The position numbers and the translations under genes are program-made. Positions 1-7,888 of a DNA stretch of 64,000 nucleotides are shown piece by piece (the stretch's first letter is position 1; each line of letters begins with the position of its first letter). The notes beneath the pieces were generated by a model. It was not told the DNA's origin. It did not search any database and worked only from the letters and a program-made list of their open reading frames with translations. This stretch comes from Gammaproteobacteria bacterium (ex Lamellibrachia satsuma) (GTDB lineage: Bacteria > Pseudomonadota > Gammaproteobacteria > Chromatiales > Chromatiaceae), in the NCBI GenBank assembly GCA_019623805.1, contig CP053680.1:4008001-4072000 (forward strand), written 5' to 3'.

Positions 1-138
1 TATGCCGCCAACCGGGAGGATACTCGTAAGAAGCTGGAGTATGATCTCTATTATGTAAAAAATACCGGTCTTTTTCTGGACCTGATCATCCTGCTCGAAA
101 CGGTGGAAGTCGTGCTGCTGGCCAAGGGCGCGAGATGA
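1..138 (+). CDS. Bacterial sugar transferase, C-terminal end only
   Basis: The first 45 codons, in frame from base 1 and ending in TGA, give the tail of a protein cut by the window edge. The residues EYDLYYVKN followed by a hydrophobic LFLDLIILLETV stretch are the usual end of undecaprenyl-phosphate glycosylphosphotransferases of the bacterial sugar transferase family (WcaJ/EpsL type). These membrane enzymes move a sugar phosphate onto the lipid carrier to start exopolysaccharide or O-antigen repeat synthesis. Only the C-terminus is visible, so the sugar specificity and the rest of the polysaccharide locus cannot be judged. The family call rests on this one conserved tail. Confidence 0.72.
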   Translation, partial: YAANREDTRKKLEYDLYYVKNTGLFLDLIILLETVEVVLLAKGAR

Positions 139-142
139 GCCA

Positions 143-198
143 GCCTACGCTCAAACGCTAGGGCCTGTGTAGGCCTGATCAAGCGCAGCGGATCAGGC
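143..198. repeat. Palindromic intergenic repeat, GTAGGCC family
   Basis: Two adjoining hairpins lie between the converging sugar transferase and sugar kinase genes. One pairs GCCTAC with GTAGGC (143-148 with 170-175). The next pairs GCCTGATC with GATCAGGC (173-198) around AAGCGCAGCG. Related copies occur at 10381-10438, 36498-36579 and 54849-54881. It may act as a bidirectional terminator or be a REP-like element. Confidence 0.55.
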
Positions 199-211
199 AA
201 TTCCAACGGAA

Positions 212-868
212 TCAACTGACCGCCGCCAGCGCCAACAGGGCGGTTCCATAGGCTGCCTGTTGCTGCACTGCCCGCTCCACCGGAACACCCAATAACCTCT
301 GCCGAATCCGGCGCCAGGGTTCATTGCCCGCACCGCCTCCTATCGAGATAACCCGTCTGGGTGCGGGTGCCCCCAAGCGTTGCAGAAGCGCGTAACCCTC
401 CCGCTCGATGTTGGCGATACCCTCAAGAATGCCCTGAAAATAGCGCGCATCGTCTTCTGGACGGGGTTCGAGGCGGGGTGTAAAACCGGGATCATTGAGC
501 GGGAAACGCTCACCAGGTTGTAACAGCGGGTAGTAGTCGAGTCCGGTCGGATTTTCCGGCTCTATCTGCTGTGTCAAAGTGGCCATCTCTTCCCGACTGA
601 ATAGATCCGCGCAGATGGCGCCGCCACTGTTGGAAGCGCCGCCAACCAGCCAATGCTCTCCAAGCCGGTGGCTGTAGATGCCAAATTCCGCTGCAAATAC
701 CGGCTGGTCAGAGAGGATCTTCAACACCAGTGTACTGCCCAGGGAGGTGACGGCGTCTCCGATCTCCGCTGCGCCGGTCGCGAGTGTCGCGGCATTGCTG
801 TCGGTGGTACCTGTGACAATGCGTACGCTGGTGGGTAGCCCTGTTGCATTTGCCACCGCATCGCTTAA
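212..868 (-). pseudogene. FGGY-family carbohydrate kinase, 3' half (split by IS701 copy 1)
   Basis: This is the C-terminal half of an FGGY sugar kinase read leftward, whose 5' half lies at 2393-3014 beyond an insertion sequence. The visible part carries the adenosine-binding stretch ISIGGGAGNEPWRRI and the second actin-like ATPase lobe. An open frame from an internal ATG at 856 remains, but without the first lobe it should not phosphorylate sugar. Removing bases 869-2392 and one TTAA joins the halves in frame as GRL-SDAVANA, giving a protein of about 424 residues. The substrate (xylulose, ribulose or another pentulose) cannot be told from sequence. Confidence 0.85.
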
Positions 869-960
869 TTCTACTTTGTCAGATTAGATCTATAAGTAAC
901 TCACTGAATAATATAAAATATATGCTGTGAATTTCTTGGCAATCATCGTAAGGAAGAGCA

Positions 961-988
961 TCAAATGACAAGCACCAAGGTCATTTGA
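961..988 (+). promoter_or_regulatory. IS701 leader hairpin enclosing ATG and TGA
   Basis: TCAAATGAC (961-969) pairs perfectly with GTCATTTGA (980-988) over nine bases around a ten-base loop. The ATG at 965 lies in the 5' arm and the TGA at 986 closes the 3' arm. AAGGAAG at 950-956 is a good Shine-Dalgarno eight bases before this ATG. The seven-codon frame stops at TGA, while transposase-like coding continues one base further on in the +1 frame. The identical structure recurs in the other two copies. Confidence 0.5.
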
Positions 989-1088
989 ATTACCTGATAC
1001 GCGCATAAGTAGAATCGATCGCATAGCGGAGCGATTCCAACGTTTCCAGTACCGCTTTGAATCCCATTTTCGAAGCAAGACGAGGTCG

Positions 1089-2372
1089 GTGTTTCAACCG
1101 GTCACACACTATCTCAAAGGCCTGATGCAAGCGCAGAGAAAGAACATGGAACGCATGGAAGAGGTGGTTGCAGGCGCAGATGATCAGCGTCTCCAGCATA
1201 TGCTCACCGAGTCCCCGTGGGATCATCGTGCGGTGTTAGACCAAGTGGCGCTGGAAGCCGATCAATGGCTGGGTGGAACCGCGGATACCTGTCTGTTGCT
1301 CGATGAGAGTGGCCTTGCCAAGAAGGGTAAACATTCAGTGGGGGTTAAACGCCAATGGAATGGCCGCCAGGGCAAGGTGGATAACTGCCAGGTTGGTGTA
1401 TTCGCAGCACTGGGTAAAGGGCACTTGTCCACGCTGATAGATGAACGTCTCTATCTACCCAAAGAGTGGGTATCGAACCCGGCTCGCTGTCGCAAGGCGG
1501 GTATCCCGGAAGTTGAACGGAAACATCAAAGCAAGTCAGAGTTGGCGCTGGAGATGGTGCGTCATCAGAGGACGCTTGGCCTGCGTTTTGCCTGGGTGGG
1601 TGCAGATGGGGGATACGGGAAGGATCCGGCTTTTCTGAGGGGTTTGGAGGCGATGGGTGAAACCTTTGTGGTGGACATCCACAAAGACCAACAGGTCTAC
1701 CTGGAAGATCCACAGCCGTTCATACCGGAGAGCACGACAACGCGCGGTCGTCGTCGAAGTCGTCTGCAAGCCCAGGCAGCCCGTCTGCGCGTTGACCAGT
1801 GGCTCAATGAGCAACGGGACAGCGAGTGGCAGCAAGTGGTATTACGGGATAGCAGCAAGGGCAAACTGCGCGTCGAGATCCTGCATCATCGGGTTTGGCT
1901 TTGGGATGGAAAAGAAGCCCAGGCACATCAATGGCACCTGATTGTACGACGAGAGGTCAATTCACCGGAGACGATTAAATACACCTTGTCGAATGCACCG
2001 GAAGAAACGCCATCCCATTGTCTTGCAAAGATGCAGGCGCAGCGGTTCTGGGTTGAGCGTTCGTTCCAGGATGGTAAGAGTGAATCAGGTCTTGCTGATT
2101 ATCAGGCCCGTAAATGGAAATCCTGGCATCACCATATGGCCTTGGTCATGATGGCGATGTTATTCATGCTCGAAGAGCGAATTGTGCAAAAAGATGATCA
2201 CCCCTTACTCAGTTGTTCAGACATCGAATCGCTATTGCGTGCCTTCCTGCCACGGCGAGATATTGAACGCGATGAAATACTACGGCAAATGACGAAACGG
2301 CATCGTAAACGACAAGCGGCTATCGACTCCCAATATCGAAAACAGACGCTGGAACAGTCGGTTGCCGGGTGA
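1089..2372 (+). CDS. IS701-family transposase (copy 1)
   Basis: This 427-residue DDE transposase has the hallmark LLLDESGLAKKGKHSVGV segment with the first catalytic Asp, then GKVDNCQVGVF, RLYLPKEW, and the second Asp within AWVGADGGYG. A later RFWVERSFQDGKSE stretch supplies the likely Glu. GTG at 1089 is the first usual start in this frame. However, the translation upstream of it (RIAERFQRFQYRFESHF, from about 1020) looks like the ordinary N-terminus of this family and connects back to an ATG at 965 only through a +1 shift. The native start is therefore uncertain. The protein is identical to that of copy 3 and differs by one residue from copy 2. Confidence 0.9.
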   Translation: MFQPVTHYLKGLMQAQRKNMERMEEVVAGADDQRLQHMLTESPWDHRAVLDQVALEADQWLGGTADTCLLLDESGLAKKGKHSVGVKRQWNGRQGKVDNCQVGVFAALGKGHLSTLIDERLYLPKEWVSNPARCRKAGIPEVERKHQSKSELALEMVRHQRTLGLRFAWVGADGGYGKDPAFLRGLEAMGETFVVDIHKDQQVYLEDPQPFIPESTTTRGRRRSRLQAQAARLRVDQWLNEQRDSEWQQVVLRDSSKGKLRVEILHHRVWLWDGKEAQAHQWHLIVRREVNSPETIKYTLSNAPEETPSHCLAKMQAQRFWVERSFQDGKSESGLADYQARKWKSWHHHMALVMMAMLFMLEERIVQKDDHPLLSCSDIESLLRAFLPRRDIERDEILRQMTKRHRKRQAAIDSQYRKQTLEQSVAG

Positions 2373-2392
2373 TGGAATCTGACAAAGTAGAA

Positions 2393-3014
2393 TTAACCTG
2401 CCGATGACCGTCCCAGGCGGTCGCACGTCGGGCAGGCAGCCTGACGGCAACGCCAGGGATTCCATCCAGGAGGGCCAGCGGCGTTGCACCGGGTCATATC
2501 CCAGTTTCAGGCAGTTGTTCTCGTCACTGGGACCAAAATGGCCACTGAGCCTGCCGAGTATCCAATCTGCCTGATGCAGTGCCAGGAAATTTTCGGTATC
2601 GATCTGCCGCCGCAGATAGAGCAGTTTGGCAAGGCTGGAGGATGCGCTGTTGACCGGAGTGCTTGCAGGGGCTGCTTGAGCCAGTTCGGGCAGGAGAGCC
2701 TTGCTGCGGCTGTCGTTATACATCAGGGCGGTGGTGAGCGGCGAACCCTGCGGGTCGCAGCACAACAGGGTGGAGGATGTCCCGTCGACTGCGATGGCCT
2801 GTACGTCTACCCCTTTGAGCTGTTGGGCGACCGATAACAGCACTTCCAACACAGCATCCCACCAGTATTCCGGGCGTTGTTCGCTGCTGCCTCCACCCCC
2901 CCGTTCGGGAGGCGGAAGGTCGACAATGGCCTCTGCAACGATCGATTTTTCACAATCAATGGCAATTGCCCGGACGCCCGAGGTGCCGAGATCGATGCCA
3001 ATGTAGCAGTTCAT
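2393..3014 (-). pseudogene. FGGY-family carbohydrate kinase, 5' half (split by IS701 copy 1)
   Basis: The N-terminal half of a sugar kinase begins at ATG 3014 with CYIGIDLGTSGVRA, the phosphate-binding loop of FGGY kinases, followed by VDGTSSTLLC and the ALMYNDSRS stretch. Such kinases phosphorylate pentuloses or related sugars and polyols in the cytoplasm. The frame is intact until the insertion, after which it would add IS-encoded residues until a stop at 2280. The gene starts three bases after the queF stop codon, so the two were probably co-transcribed. Loss of the kinase probably blocks use of one carbohydrate. Confidence 0.85.
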
Positions 3015-3017
3015 GGG

Positions 3018-3407
3018 TTAGGGCAGGGTGACGGGGTTCGGGGCTGTCCAGTCGTCGGCCTTGTGGTCGGCCACCACCGTGGTGTAGATGCCGCCACGCA
3101 CATTAAATTCTGCGGTCAGGCGCATGTAGCGAGGTTGAGTGGCGGCTACCAGATCGTTCAGGATCTCGTTGGTGACTGCCTCGTGAAAGGCTCCCTCGCC
3201 ACGGAACGACCAGATGTACATCTTGAGCGCCTTGAGTTCAACGCACTGTTTATCAGGTACATATTCTAGGCTCATCTCGGCGAAATCCGGCTGTCCTGTT
3301 TTGGGGCAGAGACAGGTGAATTCGGGGATGCTGATGCGGATGGTGTAGTCCCGCTCCGGGCGTGGATTATCGAAGGTTTCCAATTCTTTGCTGGGCTGAC
3401 TGGGCAT
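3018..3407 (-). CDS. queF: NADPH-dependent 7-cyano-7-deazaguanine reductase QueF
   Basis: QueF reduces preQ0 to preQ1 in queuosine biosynthesis for tRNA wobble modification, a four-electron reduction of a nitrile. The 129-residue product is of the short, unimodular (YkvM-like) type. Cys34 in FTCLCPKTGQPDF is the expected thioimide-forming residue, with Asp41 as the likely acid. ELKALKMYIWSFR and the later EFNVRGGI stretch match the family. ATG 3407 gives the usual short-form length; the frame stays open upstream to 3500, but that extension does not resemble the family. The downstream sugar kinase starts three bases later. The gene is divergent from smc across an AT-rich gap. Confidence 0.9.
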   Translation of the reverse strand: MPSQPSKELETFDNPRPERDYTIRISIPEFTCLCPKTGQPDFAEMSLEYVPDKQCVELKALKMYIWSFRGEGAFHEAVTNEILNDLVAATQPRYMRLTAEFNVRGGIYTTVVADHKADDWTAPNPVTLP

Positions 3408-3504
3408 GCTTTTTTCGTCACAGGATAGATTGATTTGCCGGTGATTATACGGGAGTATCTCTTCACTCAGAAGAGACGGCTTAATTACAATAAAAAACAA
3501 TGAG

Positions 3505-3539
3505 TTAAATTAAACTATTAAAGTTAATTATTCTATAAT
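3505..3539 (+). promoter_or_regulatory. Candidate sigma-70 promoter for smc
   Basis: The AT-rich gap between queF and smc contains a perfect TATAAT at 3534-3539, 44 bases before the smc ATG. No good -35 box is placed at the ideal distance; TTAAAT at 3505-3510 is too far and TAAACT at 3511-3516 is weak. It is the most likely smc promoter by eye. Confidence 0.4.
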
Positions 3540-3582
3540 TCACCCTGTATCAACGGCGAATTTTCGTGTATCTTAGCGGCCC

Positions 3583-6500
3583 ATGCGACTGGAGAAAATC
3601 AAACTCGCCGGATTCAAATCGTTTGTCGATCCGACAACGGTTCCGATGCCCAGCAATCTGGTGGGTGTCGTTGGCCCGAACGGCTGTGGAAAATCCAATG
3701 TCATCGACGCTGTGCGTTGGGTGATGGGGGAGAGCTCCGCCAAAATGCTGCGTGGCGAATCGATGGCCGACGTCATCTTCAACGGCTCCAGTGCCCGCAA
3801 GCCGGTAGGTACCGCAGCTGTCGAACTGATTTTTGACAACAGCGAAGGTCGGGCGGGTGGGCAGTACGCCCAGTACAACCAGATCTCAGTCAAGCGGCAG
3901 GTCTCCCGGGACGGTCAGTCGCTCTACTCTTTGAATGGCATACGCTGCCGCCGCCGGGATATCACTGACCTCTTTCTTGGAACTGGACTCGGGCCACGCA
4001 GTTATTCGATTATCGAGCAGGGCATGATCTCCCGTCTCATTGAGGCGCGCCCGGAAGATCTGCGTGTCTTTCTGGAAGAGGCGGCGGGCATCTCCAAATA
4101 TAAGGAGCGCCGCCGGGAGACGGAGAATCGCATCCGCCATACCCGGGAAAACCTCGAGCGCCTTACCGACCTGCGGGACGAAGTTGCGAAACAGCTGCAA
4201 CACCTGCAACGACAGGCTGCCACCGCAGAGAAATACCAACATCTCAAGCAGGAGGAGCGGCAGGTCAAGGCGGAGTTGCTGGCGCTGCGCTGGCGCACCC
4301 TGGATGAGGATCTGCAGCAGCGTGAACGCAAATTGGCCGAATTGGAGAATCTGCTGGAAGCCGCACTCGCCGGTCAGCGCAAGTTAGAGGCCGACATCGA
4401 GTCGGATCGGGAAAAACATACGGAAGCCAATGACCGCTTCAATGAGGTGCAAGGCCAGTTCTACGCCCTGGGTGCAGAGATCTCCGGACTGGAGCAGTCG
4501 ATCCAGTTTGCCCGCGATACCAAGAAACAGCAGGAGTTGGATCTGGAACAGGTCGAGCAGACCTGGCAGGAGTCGGATGCCCACCGCTCCCAGGATGAGG
4601 CACGACTGGAGGAACTTAACGGCGACCTGATGCTGGAGGAGCCCCGCCTGGAAGAGGCGCGGGCGCTGGAGAGCGAGGCGACTGAGGCGTTGCTCCAGGC
4701 TGAGCAGGCGATGCAGACCTGGCAGGCAGAGTGGGATCAGTTTAATCAACATGCAGCGGAACCGGCGCAGACCGCGCAGGTCGAGCGAACCCGCATCAAC
4801 CACCTGGAGCAGCAGGGCGATAATCTGCAGCGCCGTCTGCAGCGGCTGGATGAAGAGCTGGGGCGTCTCGACGATACCCGGCTGCTGGCGGAGATCGACG
4901 AACTCGAGGCGCTGGAGCAGGAGCAGGAGGCGCGGGTCGAAACCCTGCAGGAGCAGCTTGCCGGCAAAGTTGAGGAGATCAATGCCCAGCGTGAGGCCAA
5001 CAGCCAGTCGGCCCGCCGGCTTGATCAGGCAAGGGCTGAACTACAATCGGGAAAAGGGCGGCAGGCCTCCCTGGAAGCCTTGCAGCAGGCTGCGCTTGGC
5101 AAGCAGGGCGACGAGGTTGCGCAGTGGCTGGAACAGAGTGATCTGCAGCAGGCGGCAAGGCTGGCCCAGAGTCTCAAGGTGACGCCTCGCTGGCAGCGTG
5201 CGGTCGAGATCGTATTGGGTTTTCATCTGCAGGCGGTTTGTGTCGATACACTTGATGATTTGAAAGAACATCTGGAAGAGTTGCAGAAAGGCGCCTTGAC
5301 TCTGGTCGAAAGGTCGACCGCATCTTCTTCCCGGGAGGTTGGCAACAAGAGTCTGCTGGCACAGGTCGAATCGTCCTATCCCATGGAGAGCCTACTGGGC
5401 AGTGTGCGCATTGCTGAAGATCTGGACACTGCGTTGATGATGCGCCGCACCCTTCCCGCCGGTGCTTCAATCATCACACCGGAAGGCCATTGGTTAGGTT
5501 CCAACTGGCTGCGTATCACCCGAGAGTCCGATGAAAGTGCCGGTGTGTTGGCCAGGGAAGAAGATCTGCGAAGGTTGCAGGCAGAGCTGGCGGAACAGGA
5601 GGTGATGACTGAGAGTCTGGTGGCGTCGGTGGAAAACGGCAGAGCTGCGCTGCAGCAGATTGAACTGGCGAGAGAGCAGGCACAGTCCGCTTATAACGAT
5701 GTCAATCGCAAACTCTCCGAGATCAGGGCGAATCTCAGCGGCAAGCGCACCCGTGCTGATCATTTGCGCCAGCGCCGGGAGCAGCTTCAACAGGAGCAGC
5801 TTGAGATTCGAGAACAGACCGAATCGGATCGTGAGCTGATGGAGCAGACGCGGCAACATCTGCACGCGGCTCTGGAGGCGATGGAGACCCTGGGCAAGCG
5901 GCGTGAGGCGCTGGTGCAGCGAAGGAATACCTTGCGGGATCAGCTCACTCAGGTTAGAGAGCGTGTCAATCAGCAGCGCAGCCAGACTCATCAGGCGGCA
6001 CTGCAGATTGAATCGATGCGCACCGCACAGCGCTCTCTGGTGCAGAATCTGGACCGCATGCGCAGCCAGCTGAGCCATCTGGCCGAACGCCGGAATGAAC
6101 TCAAATCGCTGCTTGCTGCAGGTGATGAGCCGTTGCAGTTGCAAATTGCTGAACTGGAAGAGAAGCTGGCGCAGCGTGTTATCGTGGAGAAGGCGCTTGC
6201 CGATGTGCGTAGTGGACTTGAAGGGGTGGACGCGCAACTTCGTTCCCTTGAGCAGGAACGCCACAAAGCCGAACAGCAGGTGCTGGAACGGCGCGGCCAT
6301 CTCGACCAGAGCCGTCTGCAACGTCAGGAGGTTCTGGTACGCTGCAAGACGCTGGAAGAGCAGCTGCGGGAGACCGGCATGGAGGCAGAGGCGCTCTTTC
6401 GCGAGATACAGGAAGATGCCACAGAACAGGCTTGGCAGCAGCGGATGGAAAGGTTGGCCACGAGAATTCAGCGTCTGGGACCGATCAATCTGGCGGCTAT

Positions 6501-7089
6501 CGATGAGTTTCAGGAGCAGTCGGAACGCATCAAATATCTGGATGAGCAGCATGCGGATATCACCCAGTCCCTGGAGACGCTGGAGAACGCCATCCGCAAG
6601 ATCGACAGGGAGACCCGGACCCGATTCAAGGAGACCTTCGACCAGGTAAACTCCGGCATCAAGGAGCTGTTTCCGCGCCTCTTTGGCGGAGGTCACGCCT
6701 ATCTTGAGCTCACCGGCGAGGATCTGCTGGACACTGGCGTTACCGTAATGGCGCGTCCGCCGGGCAAGCGAAACTCCACTATCCATCTCCTCTCCGGCGG
6801 TGAAAAGGCCCTCACAGCGGTGGCTTTGGTCTTTGCCATATTTCAGCTCAATCCGGCACCTTTCTGTATGCTCGATGAGGTGGATGCCCCACTGGATGAT
6901 GCCAACGTAGGCCGCTTCTGCCAGATGGTGAAGTCGATGGCTGACAGGGTGCAGTTTATCTTCATCACCCATAACAAGATCACCATGGAGATCGCCAATC
7001 AGCTCTCTGGCGTCACCATGCACGAACCGGGTGTCTCCCGACTGGTTACTGTTGATGTGGAGGAGGCGGCTCAACTGGCTGCCCTTTAG
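3583..7089 (+). CDS. smc: Chromosome partition protein Smc
   Basis: Smc is the ATPase of the bacterial condensin complex, which extrudes and organises DNA loops for chromosome segregation together with ScpA and ScpB, both encoded near 33-35 kb. At 1168 residues the length is normal. The N-terminal Walker A is GPNGCGKSN (residues 31-39). Two long coiled-coil arms flank a hinge around residues 500-660. The ABC signature LSGGE is at 1070-1074 and the Walker B with catalytic Glu is CMLDE (1095-1099). The coiled-coil arms are rich in Glu, Gln, Arg and Leu. The downstream zipA ATG is four bases after the stop, so smc, zipA and ligA form an operon. Confidence 0.97.
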   Translation: MRLEKIKLAGFKSFVDPTTVPMPSNLVGVVGPNGCGKSNVIDAVRWVMGESSAKMLRGESMADVIFNGSSARKPVGTAAVELIFDNSEGRAGGQYAQYNQISVKRQVSRDGQSLYSLNGIRCRRRDITDLFLGTGLGPRSYSIIEQGMISRLIEARPEDLRVFLEEAAGISKYKERRRETENRIRHTRENLERLTDLRDEVAKQLQHLQRQAATAEKYQHLKQEERQVKAELLALRWRTLDEDLQQRERKLAELENLLEAALAGQRKLEADIESDREKHTEANDRFNEVQGQFYALGAEISGLEQSIQFARDTKKQQELDLEQVEQTWQESDAHRSQDEARLEELNGDLMLEEPRLEEARALESEATEALLQAEQAMQTWQAEWDQFNQHAAEPAQTAQVERTRINHLEQQGDNLQRRLQRLDEELGRLDDTRLLAEIDELEALEQEQEARVETLQEQLAGKVEEINAQREANSQSARRLDQARAELQSGKGRQASLEALQQAALGKQGDEVAQWLEQSDLQQAARLAQSLKVTPRWQRAVEIVLGFHLQAVCVDTLDDLKEHLEELQKGALTLVERSTASSSREVGNKSLLAQVESSYPMESLLGSVRIAEDLDTALMMRRTLPAGASIITPEGHWLGSNWLRITRESDESAGVLAREEDLRRLQAELAEQEVMTESLVASVENGRAALQQIELAREQAQSAYNDVNRKLSEIRANLSGKRTRADHLRQRREQLQQEQLEIREQTESDRELMEQTRQHLHAALEAMETLGKRREALVQRRNTLRDQLTQVRERVNQQRSQTHQAALQIESMRTAQRSLVQNLDRMRSQLSHLAERRNELKSLLAAGDEPLQLQIAELEEKLAQRVIVEKALADVRSGLEGVDAQLRSLEQERHKAEQQVLERRGHLDQSRLQRQEVLVRCKTLEEQLRETGMEAEALFREIQEDATEQAWQQRMERLATRIQRLGPINLAAIDEFQEQSERIKYLDEQHADITQSLETLENAIRKIDRETRTRFKETFDQVNSGIKELFPRLFGGGHAYLELTGEDLLDTGVTVMARPPGKRNSTIHLLSGGEKALTAVALVFAIFQLNPAPFCMLDEVDAPLDDANVGRFCQMVKSMADRVQFIFITHNKITMEIANQLSGVTMHEPGVSRLVTVDVEEAAQLAAL

Positions 7090-7093
7090 GACG

Positions 7094-7888
7094 ATGGAAA
7101 GCGGACTACTGCGACTGATTCTTCTTTTTTTGGGTATTGCCTTCCTGGTAGGCATCTATCTTTGGGATCGCACCCGGCGTAATCGGGACAGCATCCAGGC
7201 AAAGCCGCGTATCACGCCGGAGATGGACATAGTTTCCGACGACCAGGATTCTGAGGATACCCCGTGGGATCTGGAGTCGCGTGATTCGGAGAATATCGAA
7301 CAGGAGCTGGAGCACCTCGACACGATAGTCACTGATGACAGGGAACTGCCGGATGGATCTGCCGGGGAGACGTCGTTCATTAAAACTAATCTGCCTTTCG
7401 TAGAGCAACAGGAGCTCTTCAGCTTCAGTGCGGATGAAGCCTCTCCTGTGGATGTCCCGATAAAGATTTTGCAGATCAATCTTGCCGCCAAGCGGGATGA
7501 TTTTTCCGGACCTGCGATCATGGAAGCGGCAAAAGCCAGTGGTCTGGCTGTGAGTGAGATGAAGATATTTCATCGCTATACGAAGGATGGTAGCCAGAAG
7601 ACTCTGTTTAATGTGGTGAGCATGGTGGAGCCCGGTATCTTCCCCATCGAAAAGATGGACGATTTCACCACGCCGGGTCTGATGCTGTTTGCACAATTGC
7701 CTGGGCCTGAAGATGGGCTGGCGGTCTTCTCCGATATGTTGTTCACTGCAGAGTGTCTGAAAGAGACCCTGGGTGGCGAGTTGCAGGATGAAACTCATAG
7801 TTCATTGACCAAACAGACCATCGAAAACATGCGCAGTCAGATTTTGGAACATCGGCGTCTGATCCGGCTTGCCAGGAGCCGTGGGTGA
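7094..7888 (+). CDS. zipA: Cell division protein ZipA
   Basis: ZipA tethers FtsZ filaments to the inner membrane in gammaproteobacteria. The 264-residue product starts at ATG 7094 and has one N-terminal membrane span (LLRLILLFLGIAFLVGIYLW) followed by basic residues. An acidic linker to about residue 125 follows, then the C-terminal ZipA domain that binds the FtsZ tail (VDVPIKILQINLAAK onward). The order smc-zipA-ligA is a conserved gammaproteobacterial arrangement and supports the call. The stop overlaps the GTG start of ligA as GTGA. Confidence 0.93.
   Translation: MESGLLRLILLFLGIAFLVGIYLWDRTRRNRDSIQAKPRITPEMDIVSDDQDSEDTPWDLESRDSENIEQELEHLDTIVTDDRELPDGSAGETSFIKTNLPFVEQQELFSFSADEASPVDVPIKILQINLAAKRDDFSGPAIMEAAKASGLAVSEMKIFHRYTKDGSQKTLFNVVSMVEPGIFPIEKMDDFTTPGLMLFAQLPGPEDGLAVFSDMLFTAECLKETLGGELQDETHSSLTKQTIENMRSQILEHRRLIRLARSRG

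Larger units (their letters stand above)
869..2392 (+). mobile_element. IS701-type insertion sequence, copy 1
   Basis: The element is 1524 bp long. Its ends are perfect 17-bp inverted repeats, TTCTACTTTGTCAGATT on the left and its complement on the right. It is flanked by TTAA direct repeats (865-868 and 2393-2396), which match the YTAR target duplication known for the IS701 family. It carries one transposase gene. A 220-bp leader precedes the annotated GTG start and holds a Shine-Dalgarno, an ATG within a hairpin, and an apparent +1 frame change. It interrupts a sugar kinase gene read in the opposite direction. Two further copies lie at 23414-24937 and 60284-61807, all in the same orientation. 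Confidence 0.93.

Noticed and set aside
890..1226. Leftward open frames of 62 and 78 codons inside the IS701 left end (repeated in each copy)
   Set aside because: They overlap the leader and start of the transposase and have no recognisable features; identical recurrence only reflects the identical IS copies.
5494..7155. 553-residue open frame on the strand opposite smc
   Set aside because: It is the mirror of smc codon use in a Leu-, Gln- and Glu-rich coiled coil, with no domain features; smc itself is certain.
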